NCBI GenBank assembly: GCA_017450005.1
Contig: JAFSYM010000003.1
Coordinates: forward strand, 1-64,000
DNA length: 64,000 bases
Reading direction: 5' to 3'
Source of the DNA: Clostridia bacterium
Lineage (GTDB): Bacteria > Bacillota > Clostridia > Oscillospirales > Acutalibacteraceae
Position 1 is the stretch's first letter; every line of letters begins with the position of its first letter. Made by a program: the position numbers and the translations under genes. Shown here in pieces: positions 54,589 to 63,243 of this stretch. Below the pieces are notes generated by a model. That model worked only from the letters and a program-made list of their open reading frames with translations. It did no database searches and was not told where the DNA came from.

Positions 54589-54858
54589 TCACCTCTTTTT
54601 CCGAAGGATCATAGAGACGATGAAGACCAGACAACCCAGGAGAATTCCGCCGCCTGCACCGACGCCGAACCAGATGCTCTTCTCGCGCGGCAGCAGCAGA
54701 AAAACCGGAACCAGTACCGCCGCGTAGGAAATGATCTTGAGTACGATCTGTGCAGCCGGCAGTTTGCCGCGCAGCGTGCGATCAGCAACAGCCTTCGTTA
54801 AAAAGAATTCAGCTGCCCCGAACACGAGACCGGGCAGCAGCCAGAGTATAGTTTTCAT
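54589..54858 (-). CDS. Small membrane protein at the AtpI position
   Basis: The protein has 89 residues with three hydrophobic segments (TILWLLPGLVFGAAEFFL, IISYAAVLVPVFLLLP, GAGGGILLGCLVFIVSMIL). It lies four bases ahead of atpB and behind the operon promoter, the position of atpI, whose product helps assemble the c ring or carries magnesium. The sequence does not clearly match AtpI. Its role is inferred from position only. Confidence 0.6.
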   Translation of the reverse strand: MKTILWLLPGLVFGAAEFFLTKAVADRTLRGKLPAAQIVLKIISYAAVLVPVFLLLPREKSIWFGVGAGGGILLGCLVFIVSMILRKKR

Positions 54859-54899
54859 ATTTCACTTTCCCTTGAAAAGTGCGATTTCAAATATGTTTT

Positions 54900-54927
54900 A
54901 TTATAGCGCGTCAGCCAAAAAATACAA
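54900..54927 (-). promoter_or_regulatory. Sigma-A promoter of the ATP synthase operon
   Basis: On the reverse strand TTGTAT and TATAAT are 16 bases apart, about 42 bases before the first gene of the operon. Confidence 0.7.
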
Positions 54928-54942
54928 GCGGTAAACTATACG

Positions 54943-54976
54943 AAAAAACTGAGCAGCTTTTGTGCAGCTTGCCCAG
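54943..54976 (-). terminator. Rho-independent terminator after the DUF2752 gene
   Basis: On the reverse strand ACTGGGCAAGCT pairs, with one bulge, with AGCTGCTCAGT around GCACAAA and is followed by six T. Confidence 0.85.
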
Positions 54977-55001
54977 TTTTGATTACAAAAATATAACAAA
55001 A

Positions 55002-55379
55002 TCACCAATTCAGAACGTTTCTTGCCACGCCGAACGCCAAAAAAACGCAGATCATGACGAACGCTGCGATTTTGGGCGCGCCGTGCAGCAGCCGCTCGCC
55101 GCGCCGGACATACCCGACTGCCCATGCAGCCGCGACATATAGTCCGATTGGCGCGAGCAGGAGCGAAGCGCGGTTTTGCGCAAAAGCGCCGCGCAGATCG
55201 CCGCGCAGCAGGCACAGCGCCATGCGCGTCATACCGCATCCGGGACAGCGCAGTCCCGTTAGCAGACGGAGCGGGCAGGGGATACCCATCCCCGTTTTGC
55301 GCACCCACAGCGCATAAAGCAAACCTGCGCACAGCAGCGCTGCTGCCGCACGCAGGAGGGTAAACAGTCTTTGCCGCAT
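55002..55379 (-). CDS. DUF2752 membrane protein
   Basis: The protein has 125 residues with three membrane segments. It has the DUF2752 signature CPLRLLTGLRCPGCGMTRMA followed by LRGDLRGAFAQNRASLLLAP. Function is unknown. The start overlaps the stop of the DUF4234 gene (TGATG), so the two are coupled; the same pair occurs together in many Firmicutes as far as I recall. Confidence 0.88.
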   Translation of the reverse strand: MRQRLFTLLRAAAALLCAGLLYALWVRKTGMGIPCPLRLLTGLRCPGCGMTRMALCLLRGDLRGAFAQNRASLLLAPIGLYVAAAWAVGYVRRGERLLHGAPKIAAFVMICVFLAFGVARNVLNW

Positions 55380-55966
55380 CAGTTCTGCGGCGATGCCATC
55401 TTGTTCAGATCGCTCTGGATGAGCGCCATGTTGACAATGCCGAGCCCGAAAATGGCCAGAATGAGATACAGAATCTCGGCGCTGTTATCGACGGGCATAT
55501 TGCGCACCTGCTTGGCGTACGTCATCTTTTTGCCGGCCTGATAGTACCAGTAGCAGCCGTAGATGCCGCCGGTCACGAAGGACAGAAGCCATGTGATGCC
55601 GCCGGAAAAGGCACCCTGGTCGTTGGCGGCGCGGTTGACGTCGTCGACCATCTTGATGAACCAGTAGATATTGTAGATACCACACGTCACGATGGACAGA
55701 ATGATTGCCACCGCGATGTCGCGCGGCTGGATGCCGACGTCGTAGAACGTTGTTCCGTTCGTATAGGGCGCGTAGGCCTGATTCCCGGACGCGCTGCTGT
55801 TGGGCGCCGCATAGTTGGGATACGCCTGCTGTGCAGACGGTTCGGGCGACGGTTCCGGAGCGGGATTAGAGACAGGCTCCGGGTCGCTCTGTGCGACAGC
55901 CGTGCCGCAGTTCGGGCAGAACTTGGCGTTGTCTTCCAGTTGCATACCGCAATTGCTGCAAATCAT
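55379..55966 (-). CDS. Zinc-ribbon DUF4234 membrane protein
   Basis: The protein has 195 residues. The N-terminus is a zinc ribbon (ICSNCGMQLEDNAKFCPNCG), then a proline-rich linker, then the DUF4234 region: RDIAVAIILSIVTCGIYNIY followed by WFIKMVDDVNR and a second half TGGIYGCYWYYQAGKKM. About four membrane segments are expected. Function unknown; it may regulate or assemble a membrane complex. Confidence 0.85.
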   Translation of the reverse strand: MICSNCGMQLEDNAKFCPNCGTAVAQSDPEPVSNPAPEPSPEPSAQQAYPNYAAPNSSASGNQAYAPYTNGTTFYDVGIQPRDIAVAIILSIVTCGIYNIYWFIKMVDDVNRAANDQGAFSGGITWLLSFVTGGIYGCYWYYQAGKKMTYAKQVRNMPVDNSAEILYLILAIFGLGIVNMALIQSDLNKMASPQN

Positions 55967-55996
55967 ATATGTAGCCTCCTTTTTCTTGTTAATCCT

Positions 55997-56025
55997 ATCT
56001 TAGCATATGAAATACATTTAGTCAA
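55997..56025 (-). promoter_or_regulatory. Sigma-A promoter for the DUF4234-DUF2752 pair
   Basis: On the reverse strand TTGACT and TAAGAT are 17 bases apart. A palindrome GAACCG-TGAA-CGGTTC (56031-56046) lies just upstream of the -35 box. Confidence 0.7.
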
Positions 56026-56030
56026 TAAAC

Positions 56031-56046
56031 GAACCGTGAACGGTTC
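56031..56046. promoter_or_regulatory. Perfect 6-base inverted repeat, operator or short terminator
   Basis: GAACCG and CGGTTC flank TGAA. It lies between the GH13 stop and the DUF4234 promoter. It could end the GH13 transcript (a GTTTATT run follows on the reverse strand) or act as a repressor site. Confidence 0.45.
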
Positions 56047-56066
56047 TTGAATTTTTCGGTTCTGCG

Positions 56067-57731
56067 TCATCCGAGCAGGTACACGCGCGTCTCATAGGGC
56101 TTTGTGATGAAGACGTTGCTGCGGTACGGCACGTCATAGTTGCTCATCACCAGCTCGGCGTTCGTCAGATCGAAACCTTCGGGCGCGGTGAAGCGCACCG
56201 GCTTTTCGCTGAAGGAGCAGACGACCAGCAGCCGCTTGCCTTCGTAGCTGCGCGCATAGACGTACAGCTTGCTGCTTTCGGGGTAGTACTCCGTATAGTC
56301 GCCGTAAATCGCGATCTCGTTTTCCTTGCGGAAACGCAGCAGCTTTTTGTAGTAATTGAGAATGGAGTCGGGGTCGGCCTGCTCGGCGGCGACGTTGATT
56401 TCGTGATAATTCTCGTTGACCGGGAACCACGGCGTGCCGGTGGTGAAGCCGGCGTTCGCGCTGTCGTCCCACTGCACGGGTGTGCGGGCGTTTTCACGCG
56501 AGCACTTGCCCGCGAGCTTGATGAACCGGTCGCCCGTAATGCCGATCTTCGCAAAGACCTTTGCGTTGTTGAACGTCACGACGTCCTTGAACTGATCCAT
56601 CGAGCTGAACGGGAAATTGGTCATGCCGATTTCCTGCCCCTGATAGATGAAGGGCGTGCCGCACTGCAGGATGTACATGGTGGCGAGCATTTTGCCGCTC
56701 TGCTTGTGGTACTTGCGGCTGCCGAAGCGGTCGATTGCGCGCGGATGGTCGTGGTTTTCGAGATACAGCGCGTTCCACGCGTCGCCGTACATCTCTTTTT
56801 GCCACGTCGAGAACGCTTTCTTCATCTTGCGCAGATTGAACGGCGTATGAATCCAGTCGGTCATGAGGCAGTCGGCTTCCTGATGCTGGAAGTGGAACAT
56901 CAGGTTGAGCACCTGATCGTCGCTTTCCGCGATGAAGGTACGCGCGAGCTTGGGCGTCATCATGGGCGCCTCGCCCACCGTGAAGCAGTCGTAGTGGTCG
57001 AGCACGTCATGGCGGAACTCCGAGAGGTATTCGTGCACGTGCGGGCCGTTTGTGTAGTGTTCGAGACCCGTGCCGACCGGCAGCGGTGCGCCGTTGGGCA
57101 GACCCTCGCGCTTGGAGATGTAGGTGATCACGTCCTCGCGGAATCCGTCCACGCCCAGATCCAGCCAGAAGCGCATGATGCTCTTGACTTCCTCGCGCAC
57201 GGCGGGATTGTCCATGTTCAGATCGACCTGCTTTTTGGCGAAGACGTGCAGATAGTATTCGTCGAGCTGCGGATCGTATTCCCACGCGTCGCCCTCAAAT
57301 ACAGACTTCCAGTTGTTGGGCTTTTTGCCGTTCTTGCCCTTGCGCCAGAAGTAGTAGTCGTGGTAGGGGCTGTCCTTGTCGTGACTCTTGACGAACCATT
57401 CGTGCTCGTCCGAGGTGTGGTTGATGACCAGATCCATGATGATCCGGATGCCGCGGCAGTGCGCCTCTTCGACGACTTTTTTGAACAGCTCAAGCGTGCC
57501 GTAGTCCTTGGAGATATCTTTGTAGTCGGCAATATCGTAGCCGTAGTCGGCGTTGGGCGACGGATACAGGGGTGAAAACCAGATCGCGTCGATGCCCAGA
57601 TCCTTCAGGTAGTCGAGCTTTGCGAGCACGCCCTCCAGATCGCCGATGCCGTCGCCGTTGCCGTCGCAGAAGCTGCGCGGCCAGATCTGATAGACGGCCA
57701 TTTCCTTATACCAAGTTTTTTTGATTTCCAT
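56067..57731 (-). CDS. GH13 alpha-glucosidase (oligo-1,6-glucosidase-like)
   Basis: The protein has 554 residues. The ATG at 57731 follows GGAGGG. No signal peptide, so it acts in the cytoplasm. GH13 regions in order: DLVINHTSDEHEW, GVDGFREDVITYISK (nucleophile Asp), FTVGEAPMM (acid/base Glu) and LENHDHPRAI. Start KEMAVYQIWPRSFCDGNGDG is typical of GH13_31 enzymes that split isomaltose, sucrose-type or trehalose-derived glucosides. No phosphotransferase gene is adjacent, so phosphosugar specificity is not supported. Confidence 0.92.
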   Translation of the reverse strand: MEIKKTWYKEMAVYQIWPRSFCDGNGDGIGDLEGVLAKLDYLKDLGIDAIWFSPLYPSPNADYGYDIADYKDISKDYGTLELFKKVVEEAHCRGIRIIMDLVINHTSDEHEWFVKSHDKDSPYHDYYFWRKGKNGKKPNNWKSVFEGDAWEYDPQLDEYYLHVFAKKQVDLNMDNPAVREEVKSIMRFWLDLGVDGFREDVITYISKREGLPNGAPLPVGTGLEHYTNGPHVHEYLSEFRHDVLDHYDCFTVGEAPMMTPKLARTFIAESDDQVLNLMFHFQHQEADCLMTDWIHTPFNLRKMKKAFSTWQKEMYGDAWNALYLENHDHPRAIDRFGSRKYHKQSGKMLATMYILQCGTPFIYQGQEIGMTNFPFSSMDQFKDVVTFNNAKVFAKIGITGDRFIKLAGKCSRENARTPVQWDDSANAGFTTGTPWFPVNENYHEINVAAEQADPDSILNYYKKLLRFRKENEIAIYGDYTEYYPESSKLYVYARSYEGKRLLVVCSFSEKPVRFTAPEGFDLTNAELVMSNYDVPYRSNVFITKPYETRVYLLG

Positions 57732-57753
57732 AGCGTTTCCCTCCGTAATCACA

Positions 57754-57786
57754 ATACCGCACAGCCGTGCTGGGGGTGTGCGGTAT
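57754..57786 (-). terminator. Hairpin between the YhhN-family gene and GH13
   Basis: A perfect 10-base-pair stem (57754-57763 with 57777-57786) with a 13-base loop lies after the YhhN-family stop on the reverse strand. The T-run after it is weak, so termination may be partial and GH13 may be partly read through. Confidence 0.6.
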
Positions 57787-57792
57787 CCGGGT

Positions 57793-58509
57793 TTAATATT
57801 GAATCAGCGAAAACATCGACAGCGCAATGAGCTGCTGGCCGAAGAAATAAAACGCCGAGCAGGCGGACTTGTACGGCAGCGTGCGCGCGTGCATTTTGAA
57901 ATGCATCATGCCCAGCATGTAGTCGGAGCCGAGGAACAGCGCTGCGCCGATCGGCAGCATCGCCAGTGCCGGCGCTTCGCCCAGCATGCGCATACCGAGG
58001 CCTGCCGCCTTGGTCACCATCAGCGCGATCAGCATGAAGTAGACAAACAGGATGACCAGCAGCTTGTGGAACTTCGGCTTTTTCAGCACGAGCACCAGCG
58101 CGACTGCGCAGACAAGCACGATATACAGCCCGGCCTCCGCCCCGTTCCACCAGCCGATCGCCGGATACAGATGGCGCATTGCCAGCGAAAACGCGACGAT
58201 ATACGAAAGATGTCCGGCGGCAAAGAAGCCGGTGCCGATCAGAAAGTCGCGCAGATGATCGCTGCGGCCGAGCAGATAGTCGCCGACAAAGCCCATCACG
58301 AAGCCCAGCAGCATGACGTACATATAGCCGTGCCGCGCCTTGACGGAAAACAGCGACAGGATCGCCGTCAGCACAAACAGCGAGGACAGGAACATCTTGA
58401 CGGTCAGCGTCTTTTTGCTCTGGCCGTCAAACGTGATTTTGCAGTAATACGGCATCACAAGCACCATGATGCCGGACAGAACGAGCGAAGCGATCAGCAG
58501 CGGATGCAT
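57793..58509 (-). CDS. YhhN/TMEM86 family membrane protein (lysoplasmalogenase-like)
   Basis: The protein has 238 residues with about eight membrane segments. The ATG at 58509 follows GGAGTGA. GFVMGFVGDYLLGRSDHLRD, FFAAGHLSYIVAF, LPIGAALFLGSDYMLG and the final SAFYFFGQQLIALSMF are hallmarks of the YhhN family, whose animal members hydrolyse lysoplasmalogens. Plasmalogens do occur in anaerobic clostridia. It starts four bases after the serine hydrolase stop, so both share an mRNA. Confidence 0.85.
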   Translation of the reverse strand: MHPLLIASLVLSGIMVLVMPYYCKITFDGQSKKTLTVKMFLSSLFVLTAILSLFSVKARHGYMYVMLLGFVMGFVGDYLLGRSDHLRDFLIGTGFFAAGHLSYIVAFSLAMRHLYPAIGWWNGAEAGLYIVLVCAVALVLVLKKPKFHKLLVILFVYFMLIALMVTKAAGLGMRMLGEAPALAMLPIGAALFLGSDYMLGMMHFKMHARTLPYKSACSAFYFFGQQLIALSMFSLIQY

Positions 58510-58513
58510 ACGC

Positions 58514-60142
58514 TCACTCCTTTGCCGCAGCCGTGTCGGCAAAGCGGCCGTGATGTACCGGCTCGACCACGCCGTACATTTTCATGGCGGCAGTCTTGGC
58601 GGCGTTGGAAACAGCCTTGCTTTCGATGAAATCGTCCATCGAGTCGCACAGATATTTGACCATTGTCACGATGCTCGGGTTGGAACTGGGCGCCGCCTGC
58701 ACCGTGCCGTTTTCATTGAAGGTGAACAGCCATCGGCGCTGGCACACGCTCTCCATCGGGCGGAACCAGACAGCCAGCGCGTTCTCGCTCTCCCACGCGG
58801 CGCTGCAGCGCGCGGTGAAGTTGATGCCTGCCAGATGGATCGGGCTGTAGCGCGGCGTGCCGTCCATGCCGCAGACGATCGTGTTTTCCACGTCACCCTC
58901 GCGCCACGTCATGCGGCATTCGTCGCCGTCGAATGCGAAGGACACATGGTCGATGTTGCCCGCACGGTCGGCGGACATGTACACGGATGCGAGCGGGAGC
59001 ATGCTCACGGGGAAGTTGACCGTGTTGAGCAGCGCGGGCTTGCGGAATGTGATCTCACGGCCGGCAATCGTCTGCTCAAGCACGCTGTGCGGCATGGCAT
59101 GCAGCTCCTCAAGCGGTTCGAGCACGAGCTGATCTTTCAGCGCGAGGTAGTCCTTGTCGTCGCGCGGACGCGGCAGGAATGCCGCAGGGAAGTGACGCCA
59201 CAGGCAGTCACGCGATTTTTGCTCCTCGATTTCGCACGAGGTAATGACAACGATGGCGTTGTAGTCCTTGAAGCAGATCGCAAACTGCGAGAACATGCCG
59301 TCCATGCGGTAGGCATTCGGCACGACGCCGCACTGCCAGAAGAAGTAGCCGTAGCCGTTGCGGTTGTCAATTTCGGAGTAGCGCTCCGGCCAGGACTGCA
59401 CGCCCGTGGCCTGCTCGCACCAGCCGGCAGGGATGACCTGCCTGCCCTCGAACACACCGCCCTGGAATACGCACAGCGCGATCTTCGCCAGTTCCTCGGT
59501 CGTCATGTACATGCCCCAGCCGCCGGCTTCAATGCCCTCGCTGTCGGTTTCCCAGTATGGAACGCGGTCAAAGCCCAGCGGCTCGAACAGACGCGGCGTC
59601 AGGAACGAGAGCACGCTCATTCCCGTCTTGCGGGCGATGCACGCGCACACCATGTAGGAACACTCGCTGATGTAGCGCCATTCGTTGTCGTCGGGATCGG
59701 CGTACCACTTCGCGTCGAAGAACTGCTTCTGCCAGCTGCCTTTGGATTTGTCGGCAAGCAGACTCACGTCCTTGCCGGCGGTCATGTTCAGAAGATGCCG
59801 GACGGTAATCTTTTCGAGCTTCACATCGTAACCGGCGGTGCGATACTCCGGGAATATGTCGAGCACCTTGGTGTCGAGTGCGAAATAACCCTCGTCGATC
59901 GCAAATCCCGCCGCAATCGCGGTAACGGACTTGCTGACGGAATACATGACGTGCGGCATGTCGGGTGTGTACGGCTGACGCCACGTTTCATAGGCGACCT
60001 TGCCGTCGCGGATAATCATGATGCTGTGCACTTCGATATCGGAGTTTTTCAGATCGCGGATGTATTCCAGAATATCCCGCGACGATACGCCCACCTGCTC
60101 CGGATAATCGGCACGCGGGAGAGAGAGTTTTACCGTGTCCAT
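58514..60142 (-). CDS. Beta-lactamase-fold serine hydrolase
   Basis: The protein has 542 residues with no signal peptide. YSVSKSVTAIAAGFAIDEGY holds the Ser-x-x-Lys pair, FLHVRHLLNM-like sequence reads TVRHLLNMTAG and a YISECSYMVCACIA segment lies where the Tyr motif is expected. A later NRNGYGYFFW follows. The C-terminal 200 residues are a beta domain seen in some esterase and D-aminopeptidase relatives. Penicillin-binding or esterase activity cannot be told apart. A palindrome covers its promoter region. Confidence 0.8.
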   Translation of the reverse strand: MDTVKLSLPRADYPEQVGVSSRDILEYIRDLKNSDIEVHSIMIIRDGKVAYETWRQPYTPDMPHVMYSVSKSVTAIAAGFAIDEGYFALDTKVLDIFPEYRTAGYDVKLEKITVRHLLNMTAGKDVSLLADKSKGSWQKQFFDAKWYADPDDNEWRYISECSYMVCACIARKTGMSVLSFLTPRLFEPLGFDRVPYWETDSEGIEAGGWGMYMTTEELAKIALCVFQGGVFEGRQVIPAGWCEQATGVQSWPERYSEIDNRNGYGYFFWQCGVVPNAYRMDGMFSQFAICFKDYNAIVVITSCEIEEQKSRDCLWRHFPAAFLPRPRDDKDYLALKDQLVLEPLEELHAMPHSVLEQTIAGREITFRKPALLNTVNFPVSMLPLASVYMSADRAGNIDHVSFAFDGDECRMTWREGDVENTIVCGMDGTPRYSPIHLAGINFTARCSAAWESENALAVWFRPMESVCQRRWLFTFNENGTVQAAPSSNPSIVTMVKYLCDSMDDFIESKAVSNAAKTAAMKMYGVVEPVHHGRFADTAAAKE

Positions 60143-60172
60143 ATAGCTTCCCCTTTTCCATTTCCATATAAG

Positions 60173-60191
60173 AATACAGACTATCTGTATT
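60173..60191. promoter_or_regulatory. Inverted repeat overlapping the predicted serine hydrolase promoter
   Basis: AATACAG and CTGTATT flank five bases. On the reverse strand TTGAAA lies 16 bases upstream of TGTATT, which is inside the palindrome, so a repressor bound here could block the promoter. Confidence 0.45.
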
Positions 60192-60214
60192 TGATTTCAA
60201 TTCTGCCAACTGTT

Positions 60215-60829
60215 TTACCGGAATTGCTTCTTGCCCTTGTCCTCAGGATGCGCCTCAAACCATGCGTTCCACTCGTCGATCGTTTCGTCCTCGTGCACGA
60301 TGTACGCCTCCTTGGCGTATTCGGCCAGAAAGTGATCCGACCACGCGTCGGAGTAGAACTTGTCGATGCAGTCCAGACCGTACTGATTGCGGAAGTTGAC
60401 GACCTTGAACTCGCCGACGGCAAAGTCGCCGTCGATCTTTCCGGTACGGGTATCCATCTCGGTGGCAACCAGACCGCCGATGCCGAGTTTTTTGACGATC
60501 GGTTCGAGGATGAAACGCGGCGTGCCGCTGGCGATCACGTCGTCGGGCCGCTTGACCTTGTCGTACCACGGCATCATATACTGCTCGATTTCGTCCCAGT
60601 ATGCTTTGATCTGTGCGTCGAGATTGCCCATCCTGTCGATCTTCTTGAGGAAGGAGTATTGCAGCTCGCGGCTGCGCGTCTTTTTCATCAGACCCAGCTT
60701 GTTCAGCGTGTTCCAGAAGTGCCAGATCGGCTTATAGTGACGGAAGCCCTTTTGCTTGAACATGAAGTCGAAGAAACGGTCCTCCGTATCGCCGACAAAG
60801 ATGGTTTTGTCAAAATCATAAACGTTCAT
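60215..60829 (-). CDS. HAD-IB family phosphatase
   Basis: The protein has 204 residues. Motif I is VYDFDKTIFVGDTEDR with the nucleophile Asp, motif II IASGTPRFI, a Lys in IDGDFAVGEFKV and the acidic SDAWSDHF as motif IV. The helical cap (KGFRHYKPIWHFWNTLNKLG) suggests a lipid or amino-acid phosphate. Related enzymes act on phosphoserine or phosphatidylglycerol phosphate. It has its own promoter. The 99 bases to ispE hold only that promoter and the leader. Confidence 0.85.
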   Translation of the reverse strand: MNVYDFDKTIFVGDTEDRFFDFMFKQKGFRHYKPIWHFWNTLNKLGLMKKTRSRELQYSFLKKIDRMGNLDAQIKAYWDEIEQYMMPWYDKVKRPDDVIASGTPRFILEPIVKKLGIGGLVATEMDTRTGKIDGDFAVGEFKVVNFRNQYGLDCIDKFYSDAWSDHFLAEYAKEAYIVHEDETIDEWNAWFEAHPEDKGKKQFR

Positions 60830-60865
60830 ATTCTTACCTCTTTACACCTTTGATGAAGTCAGTTT

Positions 60866-60894
60866 ATTATACCATGCCCGGCGGCGGATTGCAA
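60866..60894 (-). promoter_or_regulatory. Sigma-A promoter for the HAD phosphatase gene
   Basis: On the reverse strand TTGCAA and TATAAT are 17 bases apart, about 37 bases before the start codon. Confidence 0.78.
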
Positions 60895-60928
60895 CCGGTT
60901 TTCCGGGTCTGTGTTTCGATCTGTTCTG

Positions 60929-61798
60929 TTACTTTGTTTCGATCTGCAGCCCGTACGGGACGGGATCGCAGACGAAGACATGCGGGTACTGCGTCTGCAG
61001 TTCGCCTGCGCAGGATTCGGCTTCCGCTCGGGTGCGGAATACGCCGAACACGGTCGGACCGCTGCCGCTCATCATCGAGAACAGACTGCCGCTCCGGCGC
61101 ATGACGCTTTTGATCGGCACGCGGTCGACGACTTCGACAAACTGCTCGAACGTGTTGCATGTCCCCCGGAATACACGCGGCCAGTCGCCCTTTGCCGCGT
61201 CGAACAGAAGCTGCGTAAAGTGGGGGTGAGAAACGCCGATCGCCTGATCGAACGCGGCATACGCTTCGGCGGTCGAGACGCCGCAGTCGGGCTTGGCCAG
61301 CACGAGCGTGTAGCCCTCGAATGCCGGAAGCGGCGCGAGCACGTCGCCGATATTCAGCGCCAGACACGTCCCGCCGGTCAGACAGAACGGCACGTCTGCG
61401 CCGACTGCCGCGCCGATGCGGCATAACTGTCCGGCAGAGAGATCTGTGCCGTGCAGCCGGTTCAGCGCCGCGAGCACTGCCGCGCCGTCCGCGCTGCCGC
61501 CAGCAAGTCCCGCTGCGGACGGGATGCGTTTGTCGATGGTGATGCGCGTGTCGGTGCAGTCGATACCCGTCGCTTTTTCAAAGGCGTTCGCCGCCTTCCA
61601 GACGATGTTGCGCGCATCGGTCGGGACAGCCGGATCGCTGCACTCGAGTGCGTGTGCGCCCCGCTCGACTGTCACGGTATCGCACAGGCTGACCGACTGC
61701 ATAATCATGTGCAGACCGTGGTAGCCGTTTGGCAGCGTGCCTGTGATGTCCAGCAGGAGATTGATCTTGGCATGGGCGCGCACGGTGACTTTGTTCAT
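60929..61798 (-). CDS. ispE: 4-diphosphocytidyl-2-C-methyl-D-erythritol kinase
   Basis: The protein has 289 residues. It phosphorylates CDP-methylerythritol in the MEP isoprenoid pathway. AHAKINLLLDITGTLPNGYH at the start, the GHMP ATP-binding loop IPSAAGLAGGSADGAAVLAA, VGADVPFCL and MMSGSGPTVFGVF are all present. Length is normal. It closes an operon of YraN, phosphoribosyltransferase and PHP genes, with 11-30 base gaps. Confidence 0.96.
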   Translation of the reverse strand: MNKVTVRAHAKINLLLDITGTLPNGYHGLHMIMQSVSLCDTVTVERGAHALECSDPAVPTDARNIVWKAANAFEKATGIDCTDTRITIDKRIPSAAGLAGGSADGAAVLAALNRLHGTDLSAGQLCRIGAAVGADVPFCLTGGTCLALNIGDVLAPLPAFEGYTLVLAKPDCGVSTAEAYAAFDQAIGVSHPHFTQLLFDAAKGDWPRVFRGTCNTFEQFVEVVDRVPIKSVMRRSGSLFSMMSGSGPTVFGVFRTRAEAESCAGELQTQYPHVFVCDPVPYGLQIETK

Positions 61799-61809
61799 CG
61801 GGATACCTC

Positions 61810-62631
61810 TTATTCTATGGGAATCTGGATCGGTTCGCGGTGCTCAAAAATGGTCAGATTGCAAAATCCGCAGCGTTTGGCCAGCGCCATCCCGTCCGCA
61901 ATGCCGCGTCCCAGATGCTCGGCGTAGTGCGCGTCGGAACCGATCGTGATCAGCTCTCCGCCGAGTCTGCGATACTGCGCCACGATTTCTTCGGGCGGCA
62001 TGGTCGACTCAATCTTCTGAAACAGGCCGGACGTGTTGATTTCCAGCGCAATGCCGCTGTGGATGATCGCCCGCAGCACGTCCTCGATCTGACCGCTGTA
62101 GTCGCGCAGGTCGACCTTGCGCCCGTGCTCGCCGCAGATATAACGAAGCGGGTACGTCAAATGGCCGATCGTGTCAACCTTGCCCCACTCGGCGAGCTTA
62201 CGCTCCTCGTCAAAGTATTCCGTCAATATCTCGCGGATTTCTTCGTCCGACGTTTTGTCGACGTCGAGAAAATAGAAATCCTCCTCGCCGGGCAGATTGT
62301 GGATGGAGCCGATCACGAAATCGTAGTGCAGCGTATCCAGCAGCTTTTCGGCCGTGGGAATATCATAGATTGCCTCGCCCAGCTCCACGCCGGAGAGGAT
62401 CAGCAGCTTGCCGCGAAAGGCCGCACGCGCCTTGGCTGTGTCGAAGTAGGACTGCCGCGCCCAGCGGTTGAACTCGCCCTTTGCGAAAATGTCGATCTCG
62501 ACGTGATCGGTGATGGCGATCGCGCGCAGACCTTTCATGGCGGCACACTCGCACATGTACATGGCGGAGTGGTTGCCGTCGAAGGAGTTGTCCGTGTGGG
62601 TGTGCATGTCCAGAATATCTTTGTACCGCAA
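61810..62631 (-). CDS. PHP-domain phosphoesterase (histidinol-phosphatase-like)
   Basis: The protein has about 273 residues. The TTG at 62631 is preferred because AGAGGTG lies seven bases upstream; a GTG nine bases earlier and an ATG at 62607 are alternatives. PHP metal motifs: DMHTHTDNSFDGNHS, AIAITDHVEID, FVIGSIHNLPG, and TIGSDAHYAEHLG near the end. These bind three metals. It resembles HisK-type histidinol-phosphatases, but there are no other histidine genes here, so a different phosphate ester is equally likely. Confidence 0.85.
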   Translation of the reverse strand: MRYKDILDMHTHTDNSFDGNHSAMYMCECAAMKGLRAIAITDHVEIDIFAKGEFNRWARQSYFDTAKARAAFRGKLLILSGVELGEAIYDIPTAEKLLDTLHYDFVIGSIHNLPGEEDFYFLDVDKTSDEEIREILTEYFDEERKLAEWGKVDTIGHLTYPLRYICGEHGRKVDLRDYSGQIEDVLRAIIHSGIALEINTSGLFQKIESTMPPEEIVAQYRRLGGELITIGSDAHYAEHLGRGIADGMALAKRCGFCNLTIFEHREPIQIPIE

Positions 62632-62661
62632 GAGGAACACCTCTTTTTTTAGATTGTGACT

Positions 62662-63213
62662 TTATTTCACCGTGCCGTCCGCATTGAACAGCGGGAGCTT
62701 TTCAAGATACAGGATGTCGTCGCGGTTCTGCGCGTCGCCCTCGGCGAGGACGGCCATCCTGCCCGCCACAATGCCGCCGGCATGCTGCACGAGCTTTTCG
62801 AGCGCCGCGAGCGATTCGCCGGTTGAAATCACGTCGTCCACGATGAGGATGCGTTTGCCGCGCATCATTTCCGCCTCGGCCGTGTCGAGATACAGCTTCT
62901 GCTGCTTGTCGGTCGTGATGGAGTTGACGACCACCTCGAATACACCGGTCATGTACAGTTTCGGATATTTGCGGGCGATGAAGTACATATCGTCCTCGTG
63001 CTGGCGCGCCATCTCGTGCGCGAGCGGGATGCCCTTGGCCTCGGCCGTAAGCAGGTAGTCGTATTCCGGCGCGATCTTCAGCAGATCCCGCGCGCAGGCG
63101 ACGGTCAGCTTCGCGTGGCCGAAGACGACGAATGCGCCGATGTACAGATCGTCCGTGACGCGGCACAGTGGCAGTTCATGCTCGATGCCGGCGATGTTCA
63201 TTTTGTAAACCAT
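62662..63213 (-). CDS. Phosphoribosyltransferase (adenine/purine type)
   Basis: The protein has 183 residues. The PRPP-binding motif RILIVDDVISTGES (about 120-133) is complete, and LLTAEAKGIPLAHEMARQ earlier is the base-contacting loop of the apt/pyrE-like group. The pattern MVYKMNIAGIEHELPLCRV is a clostridial subtype. It salvages a purine base with PRPP. The GGAGGG site precedes the ATG by six bases. Confidence 0.85.
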   Translation of the reverse strand: MVYKMNIAGIEHELPLCRVTDDLYIGAFVVFGHAKLTVACARDLLKIAPEYDYLLTAEAKGIPLAHEMARQHEDDMYFIARKYPKLYMTGVFEVVVNSITTDKQQKLYLDTAEAEMMRGKRILIVDDVISTGESLAALEKLVQHAGGIVAGRMAVLAEGDAQNRDDILYLEKLPLFNADGTVK

Positions 63214-63243
63214 GTTGTACCCTCCGTGTATATTCCGTGTAGA

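Noticed and set aside
58466..60853. Forward frame of about 800 codons opposite the serine hydrolase and HAD genes
   Set aside because: Both reverse-strand genes carry family motifs and ribosome sites; the forward frame has none.
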